The notes under the pieces: model-generated
Database searches by the model: none
The model's input: only the letters and a program-made list of their open reading frames with translations
What the model was told of the DNA's origin: nothing
Source of the DNA: Malurus cyaneus samueli
Lineage: Eukaryota > Chordata > Aves > Passeriformes > Maluridae
DNA length: 64,000 nucleotides
Assembly: GCA_009741485.1 (NCBI GenBank)
Contig: CM019214.1
Location: 54,090,550 to 54,154,549, forward strand
Reading direction: 5' to 3'
Shown here: positions 38,677 through 51,830 of the stretch, piece by piece
Layout: each line of letters begins with the position of its first letter
Numbering within the stretch: the stretch's first letter is position 1
Translations under genes and position numbers: made by a program

Positions 38677-39699
38677 AAATTGAACAGCAACCACAACAAT
38701 CAAAATAGATTTTCAAAGCACGTTTGGAAATTGCAACACTATCCATGATACACAAAAGACTGTAGAAAAGTCACAATAAAAAAAATATATTTATATGAAG
38801 AACATGTTCTGGTCAGCTATGAAAGTCTACTGTATGTTCATCCTGTATAGTTTGGCTGGGGTATCAGTGACTCTGACTCCATCTGACTTACACCAGGGAG
38901 AGAAACAAATAATGTCACTGACAACAAAAAATGCATTTTAAAAGAAAAATTATGGTTGCTGGAGGCCATGACTGTGGTGGGGTAGGATTCTTCTCCTTTT
39001 TTTTTTTGCTATCTAAAAGTGAAGTGTCTTATCTAAACTTGTCACCTTGATTCTCTCTGGGACAGTCAATGGGAATAGCAATTCATCTTATTCCACCATA
39101 ATTGTCTAAGATAGAGAGATGAGCTGCATCTCATTCCTTCCATTGGCTGAAGAGAGCCAAGATAAATTATTTAGATTTGGTCTTTAATTTCAAGGTGATT
39201 AATGGTTCAGTGAGACAAACACCCCCTGACTCCCATGGGAGAAGAGGCAAATCTCTCACTGCAAGGATAGTGGAAGGAATGAGCAACCCAAGACCTGCAG
39301 GTTGCAGGCAAGAATGTGGTTTCCTTACACCAAATCAGCAAGTCTGGAGGGAAGTAAATGAAGGGCATGACTTAATTCAATAATTAGAGAGAAAGATTTG
39401 GATTTCCCATAATGTCACTGCCTTTGAATCCCTCTCTGCTTCTGTTTCTAATGACAAAGACTAGCATTCCAAAGAAAAATATTAAACTACCCCTTTTAAT
39501 AGATCTAACAGCTGGTTTTACAGTGCTGCTTAGTCACAGGCACTATCAGATCTCTTTCTCAAAGCATTTCCTGGGAGACACATTGGTCTTTCAGAGAATG
39601 TAACAAGTCATGTGGAGGGGGCACATCCACTAATAATCTGTTTTTTAGCCCCCATCAGCAGAGTCTCTGTTTACCCTCCACCCTCTCAGCTGCCAGTGG
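38677..39699. other. Unique non-coding DNA, no gene seen
   Basis: AT-rich, with a T-run near 38998-39008. The plus frame at 39177-39383 (68 codons) is unrecognised. Confidence 0.5.
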
Positions 39700-40137
39700 A
39701 TGCTGACTGTTGCCTAAAACAGGCTCACCCGAAACAGAGGCCAGACAAACTTGAGAGAATGAGAATAGACAACTTTTATACAGGCCTACCAATACATTAA
39801 GGGCAGACAAAAGCCTGCTCCTGAGGCTACACCCAAAATGGACACTGAGGCACGAGATCCTCACCTTTTATAAGTTCTGTCTTATTGACAGATTGGACCT
39901 CAATTCCCCAATGATATTTTCAGGTGATGATGTCAACCACTCCAAACTTGCTCCCCCCCCCAATTTGCTGTTTGTATATTTTGGGGCTCTGAGGCCGCGA
40001 GGTGTCCTTGGATTCAGGCTCAGAGAAGAATTGTTTTGTTTAAAGATGGGAGAACAGTGTTTTTTAGTGCTACACTAGAGAAGTATAAGAATACAGATGC
40101 ATGGAAATACAGAAGCTAAAAAATCCTAAGGCATCAT
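39700..40137 (-). mobile_element. Solo LTR of an endogenous retrovirus (probable)
   Basis: Read on minus, the block has TATAAAA at 39780-39774 followed by a region compatible with a transcription start, plus an upstream TATAAAA-like site at 39872-39866. On plus it holds the landmarks CACCCAAAATGGACAC, CACCTTTTATAAGTTCTG, CAATTCCCCAATGATA and a nine-C run followed by AATTTGCTGTTTG. I recognise these as typical of songbird ERV LTRs. Candidate ends are TG at about 39708 and CA at about 40136, but no clear target-site duplication is visible and no internal retroviral genes flank it. I therefore call a solo LTR with approximate limits; the subfamily is not assigned. Confidence 0.6.
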
Positions 40138-43100
40138 GATCAGGAGCACTTTGTGCAGAGGGGACAGGGTACCTCACAGAGAGAGCTGATCTTTGCAGAG
40201 GTAGACAGGGCAGTGGGTAACAAATCTCTGACCTCTCCATCACACCTAAGGAGAGGAAATTAATGTGTCCATGTGAAAGTCTGAAGAGGTTCTGGCACCC
40301 TTTGTAACTCCAGCAACCCCAAAATGAGCTACTCTGCCTACTTAGATGACTTCTGGGTGAAGTTTGTCCAACTCCTGACTAACTTATAATTTGACATTGC
40401 TGGGAGACAAAACTGGTGTCACAGGCTGCACACAGGCCTGAAGGAGGAACACATGCATGATAATTTGGTTTATGGTTAGATTACCTAAGAGAACAATCAC
40501 AGAGTGCAGGGCTGAGCACTGATCTAATAAGCTTGGCATGCATGTTTTATTCTACCACTCTCCATTGCATTAATATGCTGTAAAACAGGTGTCAAAATGA
40601 ATAACTGAAAGAGGTAACTCCATTGTGATGGTTAGCTAAAAGTTTTCAATAATATGAGTAGTTCAATAGGTAATAATTGACAATGTTTTCTTTGACAAAA
40701 TTCACAAAAATAGAACTAGCAGCAGCAGCTTAAAGTGAACTAAGAGACTGCTTTCTCTTTGTGCCATCCTTACAATTCCACTGCAAAATGTTGACCCCAT
40801 TGATGAAACAGCTGTAGAAATTTTGCTGCTTTTTGCACTTCGTGAGGAATTAATGATGGACAAAACCACCTTTTTTTACACATTTCTATTTCACTCCTCT
40901 TTGTGGCAAATGCTCAAGTTGCTGTTTCCTCCACTGAGGAGGATTCAGATAAGGGCAGCAGGTCTGCACCATGTCCTGAGCCTCTTTTGCCAGCCATTCC
41001 CCAGTGCTCTTCTGGTTTTCCTGTATCTCATCTGCCTCTGTGGTATTTCTCACACTTTTATGCACAGATGCAGTTCTCTAATCCCTTTGCCTCTGGGGCA
41101 TGTCTTCATGATACAAGACAGCAAAGCCATACCCCATGCTCTCCCTGAGCTACAGAGAGCAGCAGAAGGATGCAGAGTGGCTGCACTGCTCAAAAGCTGG
41201 ACAAGAATCTGCATTGTGCAGGACGTTGTGCACTGCAGACACTCAGCTCAGCTTTCCATCATACACCAGTGACTTGGTAATGCACTTTTTTTTTGGCTGA
41301 AGGGCTCTGCTGTTTCAGCTATGCTCAACTGCATTTTAAAACTATCTTGAGTCAAAGAAACTGTCATAGTAAATAATGCCTGTGAAAGTTAACTTACTAA
41401 ATAAAAATTTACTAGATTGGCTGAGTCTCTGACCCAACAGAGGTATCACTTATAAATCTCTGCTCTTCAAAGCAATTAAAAAATAAATAGTGTAAAAATC
41501 TGTTGCAATCAACTGCAAATAGTACTAAATTGTACTAAATTTTTGACTGTTGTTGTTTATTCACAAAAATAATTGCTTTTGATATCTTAATCGCAGTTTT
41601 ATATCAGCTTTCTGTTTCTGGAATGTAAAACAAAGATGTTAAGCATCTCATAAATCTAAAATGTTACTGGGAAGGAATCCATGAAAAGCAAATGCTGTAA
41701 GAAATACAAAAGTTGCTTTCTTTGTCTAGTTAAGAAATTTCTAGTCACATCAAAATAGCTCCTCCTAAACAAAGTAGTACTTGCTTGCCATTAATCAGTT
41801 GTACACTAAAGGAATTTAGAACTTTGCCTTGGAAACATACTCTTGTGACAAGCAAAGCTGCAGGTAGCCACTTTAATTGATTTTTCTTTTGAACAAGACA
41901 CTTATTCCACAGGAAGGAAAAATGCATGCATTAATAAATTATTGAAATGATAAATAAAACAAAGGTGAATCAAAGAAACACTGAGCAAAACCATGCACTC
42001 TGAGCACTCAAACTGTTTGGAATGACTGAAAAAACCTTCAGTTTTTAGCAATTCAGGACTAGGGTATCACATTGGCTTCAACAGGGATTGATTTTGGTTC
42101 TTAAAGAGGATATACATATATGAGGACATACTGAAATGGTGCAGCTCATAAAACCAAAGATAAAAAACACAAACAAACCTCAATCTGCACCCTGAATGCA
42201 GTCTGCCCTTGCAAAGGAGATCTTCAGCATCATAGAGGGGTGCTGAACACTGTGTGTTAACCGAAAAAGAGTTCCGAGGAGGAAAGCATTTTCAGAAGGG
42301 GACTGGGCCTGACACCAGAGCCATCATGGACACTTGCTTTTGCCCTGTAATCTTTCCCAAGTGCACTACTTAAAATTAATAAAGTACTTTTTATTTTTGC
42401 TTTCTAATTTGTTTATTTTTTTTTACCTTCTTCCCCAGTGAATGTCACAATGTCTGTATTTACCAGATAAAAACCCCTAGTGCTTTCCACCAGTATGAAA
42501 AAGACCCTCCTTCCATCAGTCACCATGAATGGCTACCCTGCTCTTTACAGTTTTCTTCCGGATGTTTTTTTTTTTTTCCATTGGTCACTGTCTGTGACAG
42601 GATACTATAAGAATGCATGGTGTGGCTGCTTTTACACGATGTTCTTACAAGAAATGCACAGAGATTTTACCGTGATCTTCTGCAAGTGAGTAAGGCTGTG
42701 TTCCACAAACTATGAGTTCCTAAAAACATGAAGAGGCAAAGAGTTGTGAGTAGGGAAAAGAAAATCTCTGTCTTCTTGTTTAGGGATTGAGAAGAAAGCA
42801 GCAGCCCATATAGCATCCACAAGGGAACATAATGCTGCCCAGCACACCTGAGGATGTGCATTGATTGAGGTTTGGCTGTGGCCTGGGCAGAAAAATGAAC
42901 AGCAAGCAGCAAGCTGCTCTGCTCCATGAAGGCTGAGGTACTTTCCACATGTGTACATAGCTGCAGAACTTTGAAGCAAACAGAACTTTAAAGGTGCTTT
43001 AAAGTTTAAAACCAAAGGGATTTGTGAGTTTTTGGCACACCTATAAATGTGAAGATGCTGAGCGTGGGCTTTTGAGAGAGTAATTTTCAATATTCAAATA

Positions 43101-43764
43101 CGTGGATCACCCTTTCTTTTGAACGCAGCAGGAGCTGGTGGTAGTGGTGATGGTGGAATTTTTTAGAGGAATAGGATTGCTATAGGTTCTGCGCAAGTTC
43201 TAGTAAAACTGCTCTACAACACCTGAGCTACAGGATAAAAGTGTGTTTTTGTCATGAATACCTGACTACTGGTTTGATATTCTCAGGACTTAGATGATAA
43301 AGAGCTTGTTCAGTGGCTGAAAATCAGATGTTTTGAGAATAGAGTTCTGCCATTACAGGCATGTAAGTGTCACGGGATGATCCAGTAAATAAGGCCATGT
43401 TTGAAACAATTCCCTCACAGACTACTTAGGATGCTCAACACAGTAGGATCAAAGTGACAGTAATTTCTCCATTTTTTATAGAAGAGGAAAAAGTGACAGA
43501 GGAAATATAATTAAATAAAGCAATATTTCAGAATGAAATAATGGAAAGCTCTGGGGTGTTGAGTTTGGATGGACTTGGGTTGTTTTTGTAGGTTTGTTTT
43601 TTTTTTTAAACTCGTAGCCTCAGTCAAATGTAAATAACTTTGAAAATTATCCTACAAGAAGATCTAATATCTTGCTCTTTTAAAATATAGCATCTGTACA
43701 TTTTCTGGGCAGAAACAGTACTTACTGTTGGCAGCTCACAGTTTTGCATAACATCTGTAATAAA
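40138..43764. other. Unique non-coding DNA, includes 149-codon ORF
   Basis: A 149-codon plus frame at 40823-41272 is one of the two longest in the window. It is rich in Leu, Cys, His and Ser, overlaps another frame on the same strand (40903-41148) and resembles nothing I know. It has neither a strong start context nor splice-site support. The minus frames at 42667-43090 are similar in kind. T-rich runs lie at 41288-41296, 42415-42424 and 42568-42578. No RNA gene or repeat family seen. Confidence 0.5.
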
Positions 43765-43840
43765 CTATGAAAATTAGACAAATACCATTAACTTTGTCAT
43801 AATGAGCTATGAAAATTAGACAAATACCATTAACTTTGTC
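43765..43840. repeat. 42-bp tandem duplication
   Basis: A 34-bp segment beginning CTATGAAAATTAGACAAATA occurs at 43765-43798 and again, without mismatch, at 43807-43840. Spacing is 42 bp, and the intervening bases are also partly shared. This is a recent local duplication in AT-rich DNA. Unlike the 38.6-kb case, no N lies between the copies. Confidence 0.95.
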
Positions 43841-44496
43841 TTGCTAACTTTTTTTCTTTTTGTGCTAATCAAAACAGAAGATCCTGATTATGTTTCCTTA
43901 TGTTCCAAAACATACAACTTAAGAGGAGGGGGTTGTTTTTTCAACAATATTTTCCTTTCCTTATCCCTTATATAAACTCTTTCTGCATCAAAACAACAGA
44001 CTTTCATTCCTGAAGTCAACTGTATATGGAATCTTCAAAACACTCCCCTCACTTACAAAACATTTTTAAAACTTCTTCCCTTTGAGGGAAAGGTATTTCT
44101 AAAACCAGGTTAAAAAGAAATATGTGACAAATGGGATAGGCTCAAGAATACATTTCCTTGGGCTTCAAATTTCATAAAGCACCAGCATCACCATGATTTA
44201 AATTGGTAATGAAGACAAGAGTGAATGGAGCCCCTGATAAGGAGTTTGTGGAACCCTTAAAGGGAGTGATGCAATCACAAACACTCATGCCTGGTACGTA
44301 AAAGACTTCAGGACACTTCACCTCCAGATGTTCTCTCTGCCTCCTAAATTACAGGAAGCTATCCGGAGGCTGTGCATCATTTTATTAAGTATGAGGAATG
44401 CAACCTGAATAGGATGTAGAGAAGTATATGAAAGAATTGCATACCAAATGCAAAAATCCCATAAGATTCTAATCCTAAATGTGGAAATTCATTTTA
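43841..44496. other. Unique non-coding DNA, no gene seen
   Basis: No recognised feature and no open frame of note. Confidence 0.6.
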
Positions 44497-44557
44497 TTAT
44501 TCAAGTAAGTTTGTTTTACATTTAGGGTTGTAATGTAAAACAAACTTACTTGAATAA
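44497..44557. repeat. Perfect 26-bp inverted repeat (hairpin)
   Basis: The arm at 44497-44522 is perfectly complementary to the arm at 44532-44557, with a 9-nt loop. The arm core is TTCAAGTAAGTTTGTTTTAC. After one mismatch, another four A-T pairs could extend the stem. The sequence TTATTATTCAAG then recurs in direct orientation at 44563-44574, and TTATTATTC/GAATAATAA (44563-44583) makes a second 9-bp hairpin. The lack of mismatches implies recent origin or maintained pairing. Template switching during replication explains an inverted copy followed by a return to direct sequence. A small-RNA hairpin is possible but not supported by anything else here. Confidence 0.9.
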
Positions 44558-45686
44558 AAAAATTATTATTCAAGGAATAATAAAGGAAAAGGAAAAGTTG
44601 TATGAAAAAATTGAGACTCTCAGACTTTCAGATTTAAGTAGTATTTGTGTAAATTTTTTTCAAGATTTCATAAACAATAAAAATAATTATTTTAATTGTT
44701 TGTTGTAAAAGAAAGTAATCAAGAAACCAGCCTTTCATGCTTTGTGTAGCTTGTTTGTTTTCCGCTTGGAATTTTCATGAACTCCTGGAAGTGTTTTAAG
44801 CCCCCTTGCCACAAGTTAACATAGTTATTATAGTTACAACAAAATCAACTTTCACATCTCAAATTTTCTCCAAAGGCACTTCTTTCCTCTGTGTCAGGAA
44901 GGAGTGGAAAGAAGGGGAGTTAACCAGATTAATGTTTGTCTAGCTAGCAGAATGCTTGTCATCGTTGATCAGGACTCTAATTTATGTGACCACATGAGAG
45001 ATAGAGGCTCTCAGTCAGCAACTCTCTCGCTCACTACAGGAGGAAGACACTGGCCAAAATTCAAACTTATTATTTATTTTTGAAAATGCAAATTCATTTC
45101 CACTGGGATTTCCCTGATGAATAAGTGTGACCAGAGAAGGAGGTAGAACTAAATTAACATAGCTGGAAAGCCACATGCTGTAACCACTAAAATGGCTGAT
45201 GAAAACCCTAAATGTAAAACAAACAAATCAATTATTTCTTATGATTTAATATTATGGAACTTCAAAATTCTATGCTATTTCTTAATATTAAGCAAAGAAA
45301 CACGTTTTCTTTCTTTGAATTGAAGGTGAGCTGAGAAAAAGAATTTGTCTCAAGAAGCAAGCATGAAAAGATGGTACAATATTTGATACCAGGGCTGAAG
45401 TCCTGGGTGATAATAGACAAGGAAGGGTGACTAATGGACTCATTAAGTATCCAGTGAAAAGAAGACTGGCAAGGCTTGAGGACTCTCTTCCAAGGAGGAA
45501 AAGAACTGAAATGAAAGCTGGTGACTGGATTTCACAGGAGAATTGGAAAATGGTAGCAAGCTCTGTGAAGCATCTGGGTTAAATACAGTGAGAGTAACTG
45601 TTCAAGGAGAAGGGTATTGAAGATGTGCAGCATGCAGGATGAATTTCACCTCATCTCACTTTAAAAATCTCTGAGTTAGTCATTCA
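44558..45686. other. Unique non-coding DNA, no gene seen
   Basis: AT-rich; no frames of note and no recognised repeats apart from the 9-bp hairpin at its left edge. Confidence 0.55.
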
Positions 45687-45815
45687 GGATCCCTTTATAG
45701 TCAATCAGTACTTCCAGGGAGTGAGTCACCTGACCTAAATTAGATGTCTATCTTGAGATGGGATGAATCACACACTCAGAGTGTCTATTGATATCTATTG
45801 ACTATAAAAGGAACC
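45687..45815. repeat. Palindromic dispersed element (MITE-like)
   Basis: GGATCCCTTTATAGTCAAT at 45687-45705 is mirrored by ATTGACTATAAAAGGAACC at 45797-45815, so two 19-bp arms pair with two mismatches across about 91 bp. 'Ctttatagtcaat' arms of this kind are familiar to me from old palindromic repeats in sauropsid genomes. No transposase is encoded. The family name is uncertain. Confidence 0.6.
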
Positions 45816-48800
45816 AGGACTTGCTTAGATGCAGACATCTACACTGCAGATGAATCCCATCAGGCATTTTACAGAGTAATGCCTGTAAAATTGATAAACA
45901 CCAGGAAAATCCATTATTTGGGGCCAAGCTTCAAACACAGAATGGGCACAGGGAATCTGGTACCCTCCCCCTCACAATGAAACTGGAAATAGGATTAATA
46001 GACTGGGTTTTAGGATAATCCTTTATTGAGTTGAAAAGGAGGGGCCACATCAAGGAATGCTGCTCTGCAGAAAACTGTTTCTAATGACAATAATTAGGCT
46101 GAATCAGAGGCTCTTCTTAAAAGAGAGAAGCAAGATATGTGTTGGGAGGAGGAGAGAGGGAGCAAATAGCCTGTCTTCACTTTGGAATGTGGGATACTGC
46201 ATCTAATCAGGCACTGATATCAAAGTGTTAAAACTTTATTAAAAGCAGAATCTAAACAAATGCCTTTCTACCCTGCTCACCCTCCCAAATTCCTTAATGG
46301 AGAGTTTAAATGAAAATAAAAGTTCAAAATAAGTTCAGTCACTCTTGAGAAGCTCTTATATCTGAACACTCTGCAATGAGAGCAATTTGTTATATATTAA
46401 CTGAAAGATTTAACAAGTCAAATTTTAGAAAGGTGTGGCTCATGCTAGTAAAAACTAGTACATATTTCAGATTTCCAATTCTTTACAAAATTATATGTTA
46501 TAATTACACTTACAGGCTATTGAATATAACCTATGTTTTTTAAATCTTTGGTTGTTTTCTGCTCTGTAGTCTCACTTATGTGCCATGTCATCACGTGGTT
46601 GAAGTAGACCAAAATTTTGACACTGACTTCTGTGGGTGCAATCCCAAATCTGTTGCATCTAAAAACAGAAGATTTCCATCATCAGTAATATTTTACCCTG
46701 TGTGCAGAAGATCAAGTAGAGGTGTTGATTTTGACTGTTTTGTCTGGGGACTGCCAGTTTGAGAACCCTGGTAGAACCTCAGGTGTTATCCAATATTCAC
46801 TATTATATCCACTATTAGTATTACATTATATATATGTAAATATATATAATAATCACTATTTCAATAATGGAAATCGTTTCAAATTACAATTTTACATTTT
46901 GTTATACCTTTTCACATAGAGATATGCTCTGTTGATAAACAGCTTTCCCACTTCTGAATTAGGCTGTTGTAATACACCCTGTCTGGGATCACTCCTCTAT
47001 TTTGCAGAGGAACTGTTTCCAGAAAGTGCTCAGTGCTCTGTGGGACTTAGTGAGCTGTAATAATGAGTAAACAGAAACAAAGCATTTGTTGAAATAGCCA
47101 TGATACAAGTCAAAATATAGGTATCTAAGTCAAATACTGTTATTAAGCAGGTGTTGTACTTATAAAAATTATATTGTGTCTACAATGCAATAAAGTTACA
47201 TCACTGATGACAGTAGCTTTGTTTTCCCTAATACTTTACAGGAATTTTTTGAACAGGATTGTGACTACATTACTGATACATCAGCAGTACACGCCAAGCA
47301 AATAAACAGGTTAAATGAGGTATATGGTAAAATTTGGCCTTTAAACCTACAAAACTCCAGGCAGACTAAAACATGGAAACATCTACATAAAAGTTCCTTG
47401 CATAATTCATGGCAAGGCTTAGTATTATGTCCATTAGAGCCAATATAAGGAATACAAAGACAACTTTAAAACAACCAGTGAAACATTTAAATGTGCTCTG
47501 CATTCAGACTTAGTGTGGAGATTCCAGTGAATCTTAGAGTGCATTTCTTAGTTTAACATTTGTTTTGCTAATTCCCTCATGTCTCCATGGATTGTATTTA
47601 TTGTTCTGTTGCTAATGCATTTTAAAGCTTTAAAGCTTTTAACCTTTAATCTCTACTTATTCAAGTGAGGTTAAGTGATCTTTTTCCTTACCTCATGTCC
47701 AAAAACAGGTCTTCAATCAAACCTTCTTCTGAAAAGACCACACTCACACTTACCTATATCCTCCTAAGCTTCCTTTTAAATGTGGAATCCTTTCTTAATG
47801 GTAATTCATAAGAAACATATTAAACAGCTTGTGCAGCATTCAAGAGCAAAATAAACAGGTTTTTTTCCTCCTGTCCTATCACATTTAAAGAGGGAGATAA
47901 AAAGCACGGTTGACAGACACACATGGACAGGGTTCTTCAGAGAAAAATTATATTAGATTTATTTGAACAAGACTGCAACACTGCTACTGTACTGCGATAC
48001 ATAGATTTTACTGAGATAAGAACAGAACATCAGGAAAAAAACCAGAAATGCCGTATCCAGGCAGATGTGTTTTTAAACAAATCAACTTCAGAATTAGTTT
48101 TGTCAGTGAAAGGGCTGAGTTACAATTAACACAGCAGAGACTTCAGGAAATAGCAATGTTTTTTTTAACATTCAGTCAGCTTTTCCATTGGCATTCCTCC
48201 CCGATTCAATCCCCAACACACTTGTTCCTTCTGGAGATACCTTTATCTCCCGCTTGATGAAGAGGGAGCCTGGGAGATGATCTCAGAGCCAATATCCAGC
48301 CTTTAGATAAAGAAATTGAGGAGTTAGCATTCAGCCACCCTACACTACAAAGGAGAACACACAAATACTTGAGAAATCTTTGTCTATTGTATCCCCTTTC
48401 AAAAACAAAAAGTTTTACACCTTTGTTCTTGTTGGGCATTGGTAAGAGAGGACAGCAGAAACAAAAGACCAGCAGAAGAGGAAGCTTGCATGCAGGAGGC
48501 TATATAGATCCTCAGATGGGTCTCTCAGGAAAAAAAACCAAAAAAACCCACTTCTACAGCTGAGGTTTGCAGTGTAGCTGAATCCAATTGTCATTTACTC
48601 TTTGGCTTCTAGGTTGAAATTCTCAACTAGTCCCCAGAGAGCTCAGACTCAGACTTCCTAGTGGAATCTAATTATATGATTTGACCATGAAATTTTTCTT
48701 CTAAAATTTTCCATATCCTCCATGGTTTTATATTAAAATTGTACGTGAAAACAGGGATGTCACAGAAGCATCAGCTTGGAGAAATGCTGACATGCTGTTT

Positions 48801-51800
48801 CATCCTATGTGGATTACTGAACACAGACAGTGTTGGTCTTAAAATGAGGGCAAATGAGTGAGAAATACAAATATAAGAGGCTACATAAGAGGTTACATGA
48901 CTTTCAATTATCAGAGATGGGTTCAAAGCTGGTTGTTGTCAGAGGGAATTCTTTTGATTATCCTGAACTCTTTCAGTCAGCTTCCAGATAAATCATACAG
49001 CAAAATATCCTTTTGGTATCAAAATCTCAGGGCACTTCCTTGCCTATTTTGTTCACACGGTAAAAAGTTTGAGGAAATTTGAAACCAAATTAGTTCAGTA
49101 ACTCACAGAAAGTGGAAATACTTTTGACTCTCAGATGATGTAACAAACACAAATATCATGCTCGGTGACATTGCAAACCAGAAAATACTTTATTTTATTG
49201 CTCAATGATATTTTTAAAAAACCCTTTAAAGGAATCTTGTGGCAAGTTGGTTCAAAGATAGTATCCTAGACTGTTTCATTTTAAATTTTCATTTTAATTA
49301 TAGCAATCGCCTTAATAAAAATTTCTGAGGTAAGGACTTATGCATTCCATTCACTCACTGCCGTGTTTAATTCCTATCACTGTTCAATCACTTGTTACTT
49401 TATTTTTAGGGGCAAATTTATAGCAAGCTGCTGGATCACATGTACTCAACTATTTGAAGTATCTGCAGCTGCTTACATTGCAAGAGATCCAAGCTGCATT
49501 CCTGTCATGAATCATGGATTCATGAGGGCAGAGCCACAAATATATATTAAAAAAATGCAGCCTACACTGCTTGAAATCAGATTTTAAACAACTTTCCAAA
49601 AGGATTCATAGTGGCAGAAGAGCTGGGGCACTCATTCATCCAGGCTACGATCTCTTTGCCGACTCAGGGCATCTTTAGGTTCTCATTACGAGCTTCTTCA
49701 ATGCTGGGACGTTTCCTGGAGTCACACAATAGTCACCCTGTGACTGTAGGTAGAAAGGACAAATAGGAGATAACTGACAAAAAATCATTCAGGACCAACT
49801 TCCCAGGGGGTTTCCACTTGCAAAAGCTGAGGGAAAATGGATTTTGCATTCTCATTGATGTAAATTCCCTTCTGCAGGATTTGCTTGTGCAAACAGGACT
49901 TGGACCTATAACTCACGTCACTTGCTGTATATGAGAACGTCACCAAATTGCACTTAAAAGTTACTGGTGGTGAAAGAGGTGAGACAGGGGAACTGTAAAA
50001 ATTCATTCTGTGGTGAACAAATCCTTGCATCGATGAATGTGTGTGAATGGATACTGACGGTGTAGGTCATTCTCAATCGTATTCTCTATTCTGAGAATGC
50101 CAACAATTGCCAGGTTACTCTGAAAATATTTGGGACTAAAATGTTTCCCAACTGCTGTTGTGACTAGATAATAAAAATGAGAGTGATTGCTGTTAGTCAC
50201 TAGTGATTGTTTTGTGATTCATTTTTAGCTTCCGATCATGAAGGAAAAAGATTATCATGTGACACAGATATCAACCCAACCAATACAAATAGAGTTAAAC
50301 AAACAGCTCATGAGCAACATGTAGTCTGAAATTAAAGTTTTCCACCACTCCCTTTGCTTTTCTTTCATTTGCAGAACGGAATAATTCTGAAGAAAAAGAG
50401 GGTAAGTTCATACATGAGTCACTAACGAGAGAGAGCTTCGCTGCCTGCAAAGTTTGAAAAGTTCTCTGTATAATAAGATTAAAATAACAATACAAATATG
50501 TTCATTCAATGAGTGATAACTATTATATTATAATATGAAAGGTAAAATGGATTAGAATCCATTGCACTACATAAGAACTTCTGCAATTTTATTATATAAG
50601 ACTAGAAGTCTCAAACACTGCATATGCAAGACAAGTGAGACTGTTAAACCGTAGAAAGTTCTGACCTAAACAAAACCTATGTCTGCCAATCCTTATCTGA
50701 ATCTCAAGATGCATATCTTTTAACCCTTCAATATGACCACAAAAGCCCTTGTCCAATTTCTTTCCTATTTTCCACATCTTAGATATCTTCCTGTTTTCTT
50801 TCCTAACCTACTCTGCCAGTTTATTGATTCAAACTTAATTTTCCTTTCAGATTTTTTAAACTGAAAATTCGTTTAAAGTAGTTTATAAAGAAGCTGTTGT
50901 CACCTTGTTGCTTACATTCTAAATGACATATATATAAATAATTTCTTGAAGCGGGGACAACATACAAATATTTTTCTCAGATAATAATAAAGAAGTGAAG
51001 AATAGTAAAGAGGATTTCCATGAATCATCACCTTGGAAAGAAGAGAATAATGTTTTATTTCAGTGTGTAAAAGCATCTGGTAAGTTTGCCTTTGTTTATT
51101 TCTAAAAATACACCACTTTTGACATGTATACAAGTAAAGAAATGAGTATGTCTCAATGCTTTTCTAGTATCATGCATTTGAACAAATAGTTACTAGACAG
51201 ACACAAGAGTAGCAAACCTGATACCAGGAGTGCAGTGCACAGTCACACAGAATAAAGAGCACCTGAAAATAAGAGTGGATTGGGAAGGAGCCTATGCCTT
51301 TTATTTTTCCTTTAATGTTTTTCTTGCCAATGGCTTGTTTATCCTACAGAAGGATGGATAGTTAGGAGTTCAAACAAACACCATTTCTGAGCCACTTCAT
51401 GCAGCTTGCCGTTTAACACCCCTCTAAATCAGCTGTTTATGTGATCTCCTAATGTTGGGGTTGGAAATAAGAACAAAAAGTAGGATAGCTTTTGTTTTTT
51501 ATTTCTGAATATTATTAAAATGTTTTATACCAGGTTTTGACTGCACACACATCTATTTAATGTTCAAAAAGTGCTATCAAATAATAATAACACATTACTT
51601 ATGGGTATTGCACAAGTGCAAAAGGGGTTTTCTGAGAGCAGCAATCTATTACTGTCCAATCCATGCTTGACCAGCAGTCCTTTTCAGACAATTTCATGCA
51701 TTTGTTATGTTTGTGTAGTTTTACATGGACACATGGAAAACCTCTGAGACTCTGTTGATACCAAGGGCAAGCTGAGTGCCAGCCAGTTCTGCCTGGAAGC

Positions 51801-51830
51801 TTCATGGCCACGCTTGTATGGACTGTTCCT
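45816..51830. other. Unique non-coding DNA, no gene seen
   Basis: A long AT-rich interval. Open frames are at most 81 codons (for example 49785-50030 minus) and unrecognised. AT-rich dinucleotide patches occur near 46820-46850 and 50520-50540. An A-rich run lies at 48529-48548. Confidence 0.55.
46825..46850. repeat. 10-bp AT inverted repeat (hairpin)
   Basis: ATTATATATA at 46825-46834 and TATATATAAT at 46841-46850 are perfectly complementary with a 6-nt loop. A simple AT-rich cruciform-prone site. Confidence 0.75.

Noticed and set aside
38394..38708. 104-codon plus frame with an internal repeated peptide
   Set aside because: It crosses the N and the 48-bp duplication, so the repeat and the frame length are products of the probable assembly artefact.
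40823..41272. 149-codon plus-strand open frame
   Set aside because: No recognisable family, overlaps another frame in a different phase, and no supporting signals.
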